This document shows positions 45,996 to 53,708 of a DNA stretch of 64,000 bases, piece after piece. The notes under the pieces were generated by a model, which was not told the origin of the DNA, did not search any database, and saw nothing but the letters and a program-made list of their open reading frames with translations. The position numbers and the translations under genes were made by a program. Position 1 is the stretch's first letter; the number at the start of each line of letters is the position of its first letter. The stretch is from Ignavibacteria bacterium (GTDB lineage: Bacteria; Bacteroidota; Ignavibacteria; OLB7), in the NCBI GenBank assembly GCA_020635205.1, contig JACKAE010000004.1, positions 372,001 to 436,000 on the forward strand, given 5' to 3'.

Positions 45996-47113
45996 CACTG
46001 TAATCCAGCTCTCGGTGCACTTGTCTCGGTAATAATCGATATTCCTAAGGGAATTTCTTTCTTAACAGTTGCTCCAGAGGCATCAATCTTAATTACCAAC
46101 GGCTCGGGAGCAGTTGGCTTCGGATGTTCCATCGTGACTCTAAACTCGCCGTTCTTCTTATTCACGCTACGACGGTAATACGCGGCTGCCTGATAATGAG
46201 GAGGCTGCAAACTATCCTTGTTTTCGATAGGCCAGCTCGTTGAGACAATAAGTGCTCTACTCTGGCTTTGGGTTTCGAACAACCACTTGACCTCATCTAT
46301 CGGTTCCGTTTCTTCCTCACCCTTGTCCGGGCCAAGAGCTGTATAGCTGCAGTGATGGCATAACTTGAAGATATCCCACTCTAGACGTTCTTCTCTTGCG
46401 TGGTCTCTCGTGACTTTGACCATATCTGCGATAACTTCATAGCCTGCATCAGCTCCAAGAAGCACTTTCGTGTTGACACCCTCAACAGTAAAGGTAGCTT
46501 GGACAATAAGGGAATCGATGTTGCGATCTTCTAAATCACAATCATTTTGCCGAATTGCAAATGGGGAATGAACGAAGAATTCTAAACCGTCTGTCTCCAA
46601 TTCTAGTCCTGGTATTGTTTGCCCAGCATCGGTAATCAGATCCAGTCTGTCCTCTAGTTTCAGTCCTTCAGCTTCAAGCCAGTCCTTTAAGCGATTCGGG
46701 CGAGAAAACACGCGGATGCCAGTCCCTTGCTTCAATCTGAACCTTGCTTCGGCTTGGACTATCGCGGCTTCATTTTCACATCCATCCTCTGTAATGATGG
46801 CAGCTGGTACCCAAAGTTCATCTATCTGTGGGCGATCGTCATCCTGAAAAGATTTGTCATGGTCAAGCTGAAAAAACTCTGATAGTCCACAAATGTGATC
46901 TTTGTCGAGATGGGTGATAGCAACAACATCAAATGATTTCTTGCCAGTTTCCTCCAAGTCTCTTCGCAGTTCTGAAGGGAGGTCTATACGCTTGTCGTTC
47001 TCGTCATCTGAACAACGCATATTGGCATAGTCGAACAGGATCTTCTTCCCGTTACCGAGATCAATACGGCAACAGTCAGCATTCCCAAGGGGAAAGAAAG
47101 TCAAGCAATGCAT
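45995..47113 (-). CDS. Metallo-beta-lactamase-fold protein, first gene of the E1/E2/JAB operon
   Basis: The 372-residue protein has an MBL fold: FFPLGNADCCRIDLGNG, the metal motif ITHLDKDHICGL, GADAGYE and a late FKLCHHCSY. There is no signal peptide. The gene ends in a TGATG overlap with the E2-E1-JAB gene, so expression is coupled. It differs from the SH3-MBL protein at the operon end by lacking the SH3 domain. Possible roles are nucleic-acid or cyclic-nucleotide hydrolysis; the sequence does not decide. The upstream 558 bp probably hold the promoter. Confidence 0.75.
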   Translation of the reverse strand: MHCLTFFPLGNADCCRIDLGNGKKILFDYANMRCSDDENDKRIDLPSELRRDLEETGKKSFDVVAITHLDKDHICGLSEFFQLDHDKSFQDDDRPQIDELWVPAAIITEDGCENEAAIVQAEARFRLKQGTGIRVFSRPNRLKDWLEAEGLKLEDRLDLITDAGQTIPGLELETDGLEFFVHSPFAIRQNDCDLEDRNIDSLIVQATFTVEGVNTKVLLGADAGYEVIADMVKVTRDHAREERLEWDIFKLCHHCSYTALGPDKGEEETEPIDEVKWLFETQSQSRALIVSTSWPIENKDSLQPPHYQAAAYYRRSVNKKNGEFRVTMEHPKPTAPEPLVIKIDASGATVKKEIPLGISIITETSAPRAGLQ

Positions 47114-47671
47114 AGTTTAACAATAATTGAATGTACAACTGAAAACTATCGACATAGTTTATAATAGAACGGCAGTACATACACGTCTCTCTTGAATATG
47201 CTTGCTTCCTTACGAAAGGAAACAGATTAATAGTAATAGCTCAGTTAGTCAGACAGCACAAGAGAGTGTCATATGGAAGCCCCAACAATGAATAGATAAA
47301 ATTTGTCGATACTTTTATAAAAAACATCTTTAAGATATTATGACGACATAACAAAATTGAGCATCAAGCATAACAGTTGAGAACTTATTTAAATCTTGAA
47401 TACATATAAACGCACCATGGGCATGTCTTGAACTACTCAGAATGCTAATACTGCACGAGGTAATCATCGATGGATGATTCATGCAGAAGATTCATCTCTG
47501 CTTTGTTCCTACTCCTATAGCTAATGGCTTTAAAAATAAAAGGCAGTAGAGTTAAGGAATGACGCAGATAGTCACACTTCCCTCACCAACCAGAAAACCA
47601 GTCAATCCCCTTTTCTCTTTCATACTCAAAAAAAATCCCTGCTCCAGACATGCCGGAGCAAGGAAACAATC
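47114..47671. other. AT-rich gene-less stretch upstream of the operon
   Basis: About 560 bases with no credible frame. It should contain the promoter of the leftward MBL/E1/patatin operon. A terminator for the next gene lies at 47627-47663. Confidence 0.45.
47627..47663 (-). terminator. Rho-independent terminator
   Basis: Read leftward, CCTTGCTCC pairs with GGAGCAGGG (one mismatch) and is followed by ATTTTTTTT. It ends the DUF6876-like transcript. Confidence 0.8.
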
Positions 47672-48040
47672 TCAGCGTTCGCTTGGCGGTAGCATGATAA
47701 CGTTGTCGGCGTAGTAGAATGAGTATTTATCAAAGGGAAAGTCTGTGAATGGAATCGATTTCTCGAATACAACCTTGAAGTTGCCGTCACTGCACTTGAG
47801 TATAGCAGAACGATCTACAGAGAGCACTAAAGTCCAGCACTGAAACGCTTCTGCGGCAACATCTTTAATAGATTGCGCGAAAACGATTTCATCAATGAGC
47901 CAATAAGCTGCACAAGAATCGGCTATATACTTGACGCTTTCGGTGACAAGTATAGTCCGCACAATCGGATGCCGGAAGTATTTGGTCGTTTCAATGAATT
48001 GAGTCAGATCGGATTTGGTGAGGGGATGTTTTTCTGTCAT
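47672..48040 (-). CDS. DUF6876-like hypothetical protein
   Basis: The 122-residue protein starts at 48040 with AAGGAG 8 nt upstream. It has the look of a small Bacteroidota mobile-element family (LTQFIETTKYFRHPIV..., YIADSCAAYWLIDEIVFAQSI, then a hydrophobic-acidic C-terminus FPFDKYSFYYADNVIMLPPSE). I connect it to DUF6876 from memory. A truncated relative lies at 40154-40381, at the other end of the island. Function unknown. Confidence 0.65.
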   Translation of the reverse strand: MTEKHPLTKSDLTQFIETTKYFRHPIVRTILVTESVKYIADSCAAYWLIDEIVFAQSIKDVAAEAFQCWTLVLSVDRSAILKCSDGNFKVVFEKSIPFTDFPFDKYSFYYADNVIMLPPSER

Positions 48041-48178
48041 GTCATTTCTCCTTCTGTTGAATGACCTCCACTACGGAGGCGAAGGTGGACATGAGCGATG
48101 CGGTAAGACAGACGGTCAACCCTCAACACGGGTCGCGGAGCGACTGGCGCGGGCGGGGGTTGAGGGGCTGGCAGCATC

Positions 48179-48209
48179 GGTCATCCTTCGCGATGCTCCG
48201 CAGTGGGTC
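48179..48209. repeat. 31-nt imperfect direct repeat, copy 2
   Basis: This partner of 40376-40406 (27 of 31 identical) lies 140 bp upstream of the full DUF6876-like gene. Next to it is a GC-rich hairpin (CCCTCAAC...GTTGAGGG, about 48120-48166). Confidence 0.6.
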
Positions 48210-48278
48210 AGTATAACAAGAGAATGGATAGCACAGAACCCTACGCCCAATTCTGGCTAAAACATGTGGACGTCTACT

Positions 48279-49565
48279 CTATACCCCATTGACAACAGCA
48301 TCCAGAGCCTCATCTGCATCCTTATTGATGAAGTTGGATTGATAATGGATTGTAGTCTTTATATCTGTGTGTCGATAGAGTTTCTGGAGCATCTGGACGG
48401 GAATTTTGTCTCCTGCCAGTGATGCAAACGTATGGCGGCTGAGATGAAGCGACAGCTTCCGGGTCAGCCCGGCGGCAGGCGCGACGTACTTCTTCAACGC
48501 TTTATCACAGTTGGAGATAATCTTTGCAATGCGCTTTTTTAGCAAGAAAGGGTCTGAAATGTGTTCAAAGCCTTCCAGATAAGGAAAAATATATTTGTCA
48601 CCGGGTTCTCGGGACGTGGCGTAGCGATCCAAAATTTCCTGTGCCTTATCAGGTACTTTGAGAGAACCGGGTTTATTGTTCTTGCCCATAACATAATAGA
48701 GCCGACTATCCCGCAAATCCTCCCACTTTAACTGCAGAACATCTGCGGCACGCATCCCCGCAAAGTAAAAGGATAGCATCCATAAGTCACGTGCCCTCTG
48801 CTGTGCCGGGCGTGTCAAGACAACTGTTGAGAGTTTCTCAAGCTCCTCTTTCGTCAGACCGGATTTTTGCGTTTGAGGAAGATTGATCCTGAACTTATCC
48901 TTTCCGAAGGGAAAGAATTTCTGTTCAGTGTACCCCTCACGTATAGCCTGAGTGAAAACAGCCTGTATGGCCATCATGTAGTTTGCAATAGTTCGGTCAC
49001 TGAGCTTCAATTTCGATTTTAGAAAGACTCGGAACTGCGTCAGCACCCCAACGTCAATCACAGAGAACGGTACGTCTTCCCCCGAAAACAACCCTTTGCA
49101 CGGCGGATGTCCGTGCGTTCCTGACAGCTCATCCTTCACGGCCTGCGTTCCAAGCACAAACTCCTTAAAGTTCCGCAGGCGCGGTCGGTCGGGTTTCCAC
49201 CTGTTGAAATTGCCTGTGTCCTTTAGACGTTGCAGGTATATATCCGCCTGTGCAAAGAATGCAGCCTCTCCTGAAGGCCGTATCGTGCGCTTGATGGCCG
49301 CCGCCGAAACCGGAGTTTTTCGGGTGTCTGCCTCCAGCATTGCTTCGTTCGCTTCCGCCAGCTTTTTTGCTATCAAGGCATTCAAGCGGGTTGCGTTCGC
49401 ATGGGATTTACGCACCCGCTGCGTGGCAGCATCCCAGTCTCTCTCAAGGCAGTGATACCCAAGATGGATATAGGAGCTTTTTCTATCCTTGGTAACGCGA
49501 AGCGCGAGCGGATAAGTACCGTCTTTGTTTCTTTTCTTTCGGAGAACTATTCTTGCAGATGCCAT
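48279..49565 (-). CDS. Tyrosine recombinase/integrase (Bacteroidota element type)
   Basis: The 428-residue protein has an N-terminal arm-type domain (IVLRKKRNKDGTYPLALRVT), a SAM-like core-binding domain (about residues 105-215) and a catalytic domain. The catalytic Arg is in FAGMRAADVLQL (about 270). The HxxR box reads HLSRHTFAS (about 378), and LYRHTDIKTTIHYQS contains the catalytic Tyr. The double motif GGTACAAC at 49597-49617 lies just upstream of its start and again, inverted, at 40500-40520. A tRNA 3' end follows at 49712-49740. It probably integrated the 40.4-49.7 kb island and looks intact. Confidence 0.9.
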   Translation of the reverse strand: MASARIVLRKKRNKDGTYPLALRVTKDRKSSYIHLGYHCLERDWDAATQRVRKSHANATRLNALIAKKLAEANEAMLEADTRKTPVSAAAIKRTIRPSGEAAFFAQADIYLQRLKDTGNFNRWKPDRPRLRNFKEFVLGTQAVKDELSGTHGHPPCKGLFSGEDVPFSVIDVGVLTQFRVFLKSKLKLSDRTIANYMMAIQAVFTQAIREGYTEQKFFPFGKDKFRINLPQTQKSGLTKEELEKLSTVVLTRPAQQRARDLWMLSFYFAGMRAADVLQLKWEDLRDSRLYYVMGKNNKPGSLKVPDKAQEILDRYATSREPGDKYIFPYLEGFEHISDPFLLKKRIAKIISNCDKALKKYVAPAAGLTRKLSLHLSRHTFASLAGDKIPVQMLQKLYRHTDIKTTIHYQSNFINKDADEALDAVVNGV

Positions 49566-49596
49566 TTTGGTATGGGTAGTTTGGTGTCAACTCAAA

Positions 49597-49617
49597 GGTA
49601 CAACATAGGTACAACAA
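49597..49617. repeat. Arm-type double motif next to the integrase (right end of island)
   Basis: GGTACAACATAGGTACAACAA contains two GGTACAAC units with an 11-nt period. It matches the inverted copy at 40500-40520. Confidence 0.7.
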
Positions 49618-49711
49618 ATGACGGTTTTCGTTGGTTTCAAGTGCAAACACATGACTATTATAGGTCTTAAAAACAACTTTTTCGTACAAAAAAGGCCACA
49701 TCAAACTAAAG

Positions 49712-49740
49712 AGTAGAGGGTTCGAATCCCTCACCGCCCA
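49712..49740 (+). tRNA. tRNA 3' fragment (T arm and acceptor), island attachment remnant
   Basis: The sequence GAGGG-TTCGAAT-CCCTC forms a T arm, followed by the acceptor strand ACCGCCC and A; CCA is not encoded. The upstream bases do not form an anticodon arm, so only the 3' end survives. The acceptor is like that of tRNA-Val in related bacteria, but the identity is not certain. A strong terminator 4 bp on marks original host sequence. Confidence 0.75.
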
Positions 49741-49743
49741 CAC

Positions 49744-49792
49744 AACATAGAAAAGCCATCGCAGGATATTCCTGTGATGGCTTTTCTATGTT
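49744..49792. terminator. Long bidirectional terminator after the tRNA end
   Basis: AACATAGAAAAGCCATCGCAGG pairs with CCTGTGATGGCTTTTCTATGTT (22 bp, one G-T) around ATATT. It probably terminated the original tRNA gene and so marks the host side of the island boundary. Confidence 0.85.
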
Positions 49793-49911
49793 ATTTATTT
49801 GATTTAAGCCGCTCAAATGCAATGACTTTCCACGTGTTGGTCAACTCAAGTGTATAACGAAATGGCAGTGGCGGAAGATACTCTTGCTTATCGGAGTTAA
49901 CATCTCCTTCC

Positions 49912-50061
49912 TATGACAAAGAGCGCTATAAGCATCACCATCAGATCGAGCGGTTGTTTGGACGGTTGAAGCAATCGCGGCGGATTGCCACGCGCTATGA
50001 GAAGACTGCCCGCAATTTCTTCTCCTTTATTATCATGGCTTCCTTCTTCGAGTTCTTTTGA
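49912..50061 (+). pseudogene. IS5-type transposase C-terminal remnant
   Basis: Reading from 49912, the frame gives YDKERYKHHHQIERLFGRLK, then a basic segment RRIATRYEKTARNFFSFI and a stop. This is the end of IS5/IS1031-type transposases, including the C-terminal E of the DDE triad (IERLFGRLK). The rest of the element is missing. Confidence 0.8.
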
Positions 50062-50150
50062 TTGTCAACACGCTATAGTGGTTCTACCTTCTCTCCTCTG
50101 ATTTATGTGACAACACCGATTCATTATACAGGAGGATATTCACACAATTC

Positions 50151-50528
50151 TCATAAAAAATTGCCAATCAAACAAAGTAAGGTTATTGGAATGCAAAAGA
50201 CTGTAAAAAAGGTTGCGACTGAATACAAATTCTGTTTACTCCTCTCCAATCCAAAGAAGTCTTTTCCATAAATGCGAACTATTTTTAGGCATATTTTATG
50301 CAGTATACAATGACATATCATTACTACAAGAAAAGTCACGACAGCAGCAGTCTCGATTTCAAACTGAAAATTAAGGACTTTCTTAAAGATCACAACTGTA
50401 TCTATTAACAAAAGAAAGAAAGCCATTGACATACTGTATATAGCATAACTAACAACATCATATTTAGTGGTAAATATTTTTTTAAAAATATGATGTAGAC
50501 TTGCCAGAATAAATGAAATAAATCTCAT
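50151..50528 (-). CDS. Small membrane protein downstream of the second RHS locus
   Basis: The 125-residue protein has three to four hydrophobic segments (about residues 25-48, 60-82 and 105-124) with basic loops. It is not recognised. It lies about 400 bp after the RHS-type gene in the same direction and could be its immunity or companion protein, as small membrane proteins often follow RHS tips. Codon use is AT-rich like the RHS tip. Confidence 0.5.
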   Translation of the reverse strand: MRFISFILASLHHIFKKIFTTKYDVVSYAIYSMSMAFFLLLIDTVVIFKKVLNFQFEIETAAVVTFLVVMICHCILHKICLKIVRIYGKDFFGLERSKQNLYSVATFFTVFCIPITLLCLIGNFL

Positions 50529-50923
50529 ATACTTTTAATGCCATAAAGACATGGACAACTAGCCTTTTGAAAAGAGATATTTGTACAAATTCAAATGAAC
50601 TAAGGCTTATCAGATAAGATCATTAGATATCTCCCCAAAAAAGCGAATAGATAGAGAAAAACGAACGACTTTGTGTAAAAGATTCACTTAAAGCATGAAG
50701 ACTCATTTGTCGAAAATGATACGAACCACACCCAACTACCTTCAATTGATACTCCAGAACCTCATAGAGAAGCAGTTACTGTGGCTTCTTTCCGTAAAAG
50801 GGATTCTTTGCACATCGAGTCTGCAATTTCTATCACATCTATCCTCATGTACTTCACATTTATGCTATAACACCCTTCTGAACAACTAAGGTGTTTTGAT
50901 TTAGGAGACTTCAACTGTTTAGC
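50529..50923. other. AT-rich gene-less stretch
   Basis: About 395 bases between the membrane protein and the RHS-type tip. The short rightward frame at 50695-50889 does not look like a real protein. No clear hairpin was found. Confidence 0.4.
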
Positions 50924-52309
50924 TTAGAACCATCGCAAGCTATTACCATTGCTAAATGAATTAATAATTGTTTTGGACGCTCCATCTGGAGTTAAGACCG
51001 ATCTGGCTCTCTGTATTTCATTATACAGATACACATCATGTTCCATGTCATAGATTTTTCGAGATATTGCTGGGACAAAGTACTCTTTCGTAAGAAGACA
51101 AGCTCCAGCTACGGCAGTTCCGTATGGCCAAAATCGACTTATACCTGCAGCCGCTAAATCCGTCCACTCCCATGGATTACTAGGATTATTTATAACATCT
51201 ATAGTTTCAAAGAATACTCCTACCGCCCACAGCCCTTCGCCTAAATACGCAACAGGCAACATATCCTTACTAACAGATGAGACTGAAACACCGAGAGCAG
51301 CCATAGTTGCTCCGCCACCTGCAATTGTTAGGTCAATCATGTCTCGTGCATTAACATATCCATTCGTTTCTAACGCAATTTTATCATGAAACATTATCTC
51401 ATCTCCGTATTCATTTATTGCCATATATCCTTCGAATTTTCCAGTGCCAGCACCATCACTATAATCTTCATTATCTACTTTTAAAAAAATGCCAACGAAG
51501 TCTAACCTACCACCATCTTTTCGATTCATATGGAATCTGTGAACAGAATTCACCACCGCATTTGTCACTTTCCAGTTTGTATATTGAGAATTTTCAGTAG
51601 TAACTTCATCAATGACCAGATTGCCCCATATCCCTGTACGAGAACCATCAGGTTGTAGAAAATAGCCTCCCGAAACAGTGGGTCTAGGCTCCGCTTCTTC
51701 TAAGCCATCCAAATCAATAAATTTTATTGGCTTATTCCCAGCATATTGATAAGGCGTATACCAAGGATAATCATCTGCCAACGGATCCACACTCAAGAAC
51801 CTAGCGATTCTCGGATCATATACCCTGAACCCATAATCATAGTGATTCCCAACGCCACTCGTCCCCGTCGTCGGATTCTCCCGTACTTCGTTATCCATCT
51901 CTTTCCCGTTGAACCCATACCGATACCCCTCCGTGTTCCCGTGCCTGTCCGGTTGGACCATACCAAATGGGTAGTAGTTGTTCCACGAGAGAATATCGGC
52001 CTCCCATGGCCCGGCACTTCCATTTGGGGCGACTTTCAGGTCGCTGATGACTACCCGAACGTTACCGAGATGGTCTTTCAGCTCGTCCTGCTTCTGCGTC
52101 AGCTCGCGAACATAGTAATCGCCATTCGTTCCGTCTGGTACTAACTCTGTCGTCAAGATGGTCGTCGCTCGGGTCGCCAAGTTCGTCATACCGGGGGAGA
52201 ACATACATCCCAATCCGACCTTGACCACCATTACCGTAAATATGCAACTCTGCAAGACGGAGACTGAGAGATTCAACTCGCCAGTCAGCAAGCATATCCT
52301 TGCTCCCAT
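50924..52309 (-). CDS. RHS-repeat-associated core with unknown tip (frameshifted gene, 3' part)
   Basis: From about residue 58 this 461-residue frame reads as the end of a Bacteroidota RHS protein: TQKQDELKDHLGNVRVVISD, NNYYPFGMVQPDR, YRYGFNGKEMDNEV, YDYGFRVYDPRIARFLSVDP and ending DLDGLEE. The tip (about 270 residues) has a hydrophobic stretch (AGGGATMAALGVSVSSV...) and is not recognised. The first 55 residues look out of frame. The expected upstream sequence, IYGNGGQGRIGMYVLPRYDE, is in the neighbouring frame that starts at 52541. A single frameshift near 52.06-52.20 kb would join the two. Confidence 0.7.
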   Translation of the reverse strand: MGARICLLTGELNLSVSVLQSCIFTVMVVKVGLGCMFSPGMTNLATRATTILTTELVPDGTNGDYYVRELTQKQDELKDHLGNVRVVISDLKVAPNGSAGPWEADILSWNNYYPFGMVQPDRHGNTEGYRYGFNGKEMDNEVRENPTTGTSGVGNHYDYGFRVYDPRIARFLSVDPLADDYPWYTPYQYAGNKPIKFIDLDGLEEAEPRPTVSGGYFLQPDGSRTGIWGNLVIDEVTTENSQYTNWKVTNAVVNSVHRFHMNRKDGGRLDFVGIFLKVDNEDYSDGAGTGKFEGYMAINEYGDEIMFHDKIALETNGYVNARDMIDLTIAGGGATMAALGVSVSSVSKDMLPVAYLGEGLWAVGVFFETIDVINNPSNPWEWTDLAAAGISRFWPYGTAVAGACLLTKEYFVPAISRKIYDMEHDVYLYNEIQRARSVLTPDGASKTIINSFSNGNSLRWF

Positions 52310-52541
52310 CCATTGGAGATTCTACATTGCTTGGGAAAGTACAGGGAAGTTGGTTCGCGTTCTTTTCTTTAGGACAGTTGTCGCACGCATCGCCAATCCC
52401 ATCTTCATCGTAATCTTCTTGCCATGGGTTTTGATCCACAGCACAATTGCCACAACCCAAACCATCGAGCACTCCATCATCATTATCCTTGGATGGATCC
52501 GGCATGCCAAACGCATCCCGTACCCAATTGCAGGAACTCAC
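52062..52541 (-). CDS. TSP3-repeat N-terminal part of the frameshifted RHS-type gene
   Basis: The 159-residue frame (GTG start, 4-nt overlap with the lipoprotein stop) contains acidic calcium-binding repeats of the thrombospondin type 3 kind: DPSKDNDDGVLDGLGCGN and DEDGIGDACDNCP. Then come HIYGNGGQGRIGMYVLPRYD, typical of the lead-in to an RHS core. The sequence then turns Arg-rich, as expected after a frameshift. Joined to the 50924 frame it would make one protein with TSP3 repeats and an RHS core. This may be a real mutation or an assembly error. Confidence 0.6.
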   Translation of the reverse strand: MSSCNWVRDAFGMPDPSKDNDDGVLDGLGCGNCAVDQNPWQEDYDEDGIGDACDNCPKEKNANQLPCTFPSNVESPMDGSKDMLADWRVESLSLRLAELHIYGNGGQGRIGMYVLPRYDELGDPSDDHLDDRVSTRRNEWRLLCSRADAEAGRAERPSR

Positions 52542-53020
52542 TCCGGCAATCTCATCCGATACACTCCAATCACATCATATCCGCAACATCCGTCCACTGT
52601 TCTGATTGTTAGGTCAGTTGTCGTGTCTATCCGATTGCCTCGTTGAGCGATCAGTGTATAATTAGTTGACTGAAGATTTGAGATGTCGCTGAGAATGTAT
52701 GAAGTATCAGTAGTAATAATATCAAGCGTAGCAACTGCATCGCCGATTTGATCTCCACTTACAGTGTGTATAGTAACAACGGCTTCATTAGTTTTGATAA
52801 TGGTGTTTGTCGTGTCGAACGTTGCTATGGAATCCATTGCAGTGGTATCGTACACCATCACCGTATCAATCACGGCGAGTGTATCCTCGACAGTTACGAT
52901 CAATCCGGGGGGAGCTGGGGAACAGACGACACCATCACACCCCTCCTTGCATCCATTCCCCGAAATGCCAATAGTGGCGAACAGGCTGACTGCCACTATA
53001 AGTTTTGCGATCCTTTTCAT
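52538..53020 (-). CDS. Lipoprotein of unknown function
   Basis: The 160-residue protein has a lipoprotein signal (LFATIGISGNGC, Cys about 24) and then a Thr/Asp-rich, beta-type body (DTLAVIDTVMVYDTTAMDS...). Its end (CCGYDVIGVYRMRLPE) is like carboxypeptidase-type or Ig-like surface domains, but I do not recognise a family. It overlaps the glycosyltransferase gene by 4 nt (ATGA) upstream and the TSP3/RHS gene by 4 nt (GTGA) downstream, so all three are coupled. Confidence 0.65.
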   Translation of the reverse strand: MKRIAKLIVAVSLFATIGISGNGCKEGCDGVVCSPAPPGLIVTVEDTLAVIDTVMVYDTTAMDSIATFDTTNTIIKTNEAVVTIHTVSGDQIGDAVATLDIITTDTSYILSDISNLQSTNYTLIAQRGNRIDTTTDLTIRTVDGCCGYDVIGVYRMRLPE

Positions 53021-53706
53021 AATCCTAACTTGTTCAGCAAGTAGTTGATCTTTCCTTTTAGTCCAAGTCCATAACCGAATCGTGAGACAGTGCCGCGGTG
53101 AAGGTGGTCGATATATTTCTCTATCGGATAATCTTCCATCCGATAGCTCCGGTTGAAGGCTTGATAGAAGTTGTGTGCAACTGGTGCGCCGTGATGCTCA
53201 AATGGTGGAAGCTGTTGGTAGATCGAACTTCTGATCAGCATGTATGCAGCAATTAACATCGGTACTCCTTCCGCTTCATCCTGAAATCCTCTCCTGTTAA
53301 ACGGTACAACTTTCCCGACTCCGTAGACAGATTCATCCTCAAAACTCGTGAGCATTTCTTCCAAAAAGCTCCCCTTGTTCGTGACAGTGTCGCTGTCGAG
53401 AAAAAAGTAGAAGTCGTATTCGTTCCTCGCAATCACGTCGTGCATAGCTGGTCCATGCCCGGCATTGTCTGCACGAAGCTCGGCAGTAAGTGCACTGTAT
53501 TCACTACAGAGTTGTTGAATTACTTCTCGCGATTCATCTTGCGAACCGTTATCAACAACTATCGTCTGCACTTCGGGGTAAAACTCCTTGAACGAGCGGA
53601 CAGCATTCTCCAGAAGGTCTGGTGTCTGGTAGTTGACAATTACTGTACAGGTTCGAGAAAGTCGCCCTGAGTTCCCTGCCTGAGGCTTCTCTACAAACTC
53701 ACTCAT
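53017..53706 (-). CDS. Family 2 glycosyltransferase
   Basis: The 229-residue protein has the GT-A features of family 2 transferases: TVIVNYQTPDLLENAVRSF, TIVVDNGSQDES, then FYFFLDSDTVTN carrying the DxD metal motif. The length is short for the family but complete. It lies between the beta-helix protein upstream (2 bp) and the lipoprotein downstream, a plausible surface-glycan or protein-glycosylation operon. Confidence 0.85.
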   Translation of the reverse strand: MSEFVEKPQAGNSGRLSRTCTVIVNYQTPDLLENAVRSFKEFYPEVQTIVVDNGSQDESREVIQQLCSEYSALTAELRADNAGHGPAMHDVIARNEYDFYFFLDSDTVTNKGSFLEEMLTSFEDESVYGVGKVVPFNRRGFQDEAEGVPMLIAAYMLIRSSIYQQLPPFEHHGAPVAHNFYQAFNRSYRMEDYPIEKYIDHLHRGTVSRFGYGLGLKGKINYLLNKLGL

Positions 53707-53708
53707 AT

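Noticed and set aside
40602..47113. A complete type II CBASS operon
   Set aside because: E1/E2, JAB and patatin parts are present, but no frame in or near the operon shows a nucleotidyltransferase-fold cyclase, so the label would be unsupported.
49483..49743. Leftward frame beginning MWAVRDSNPLLF
   Set aside because: This start is a well-known artefact of reading a tRNA 3' end antisense. It crosses the attachment site and the integrase start.
50695..50889. 64-residue rightward frame
   Set aside because: It has no ribosome site, low-complexity composition and no similarity to any family I know, and it lies in AT-rich intergenic DNA.
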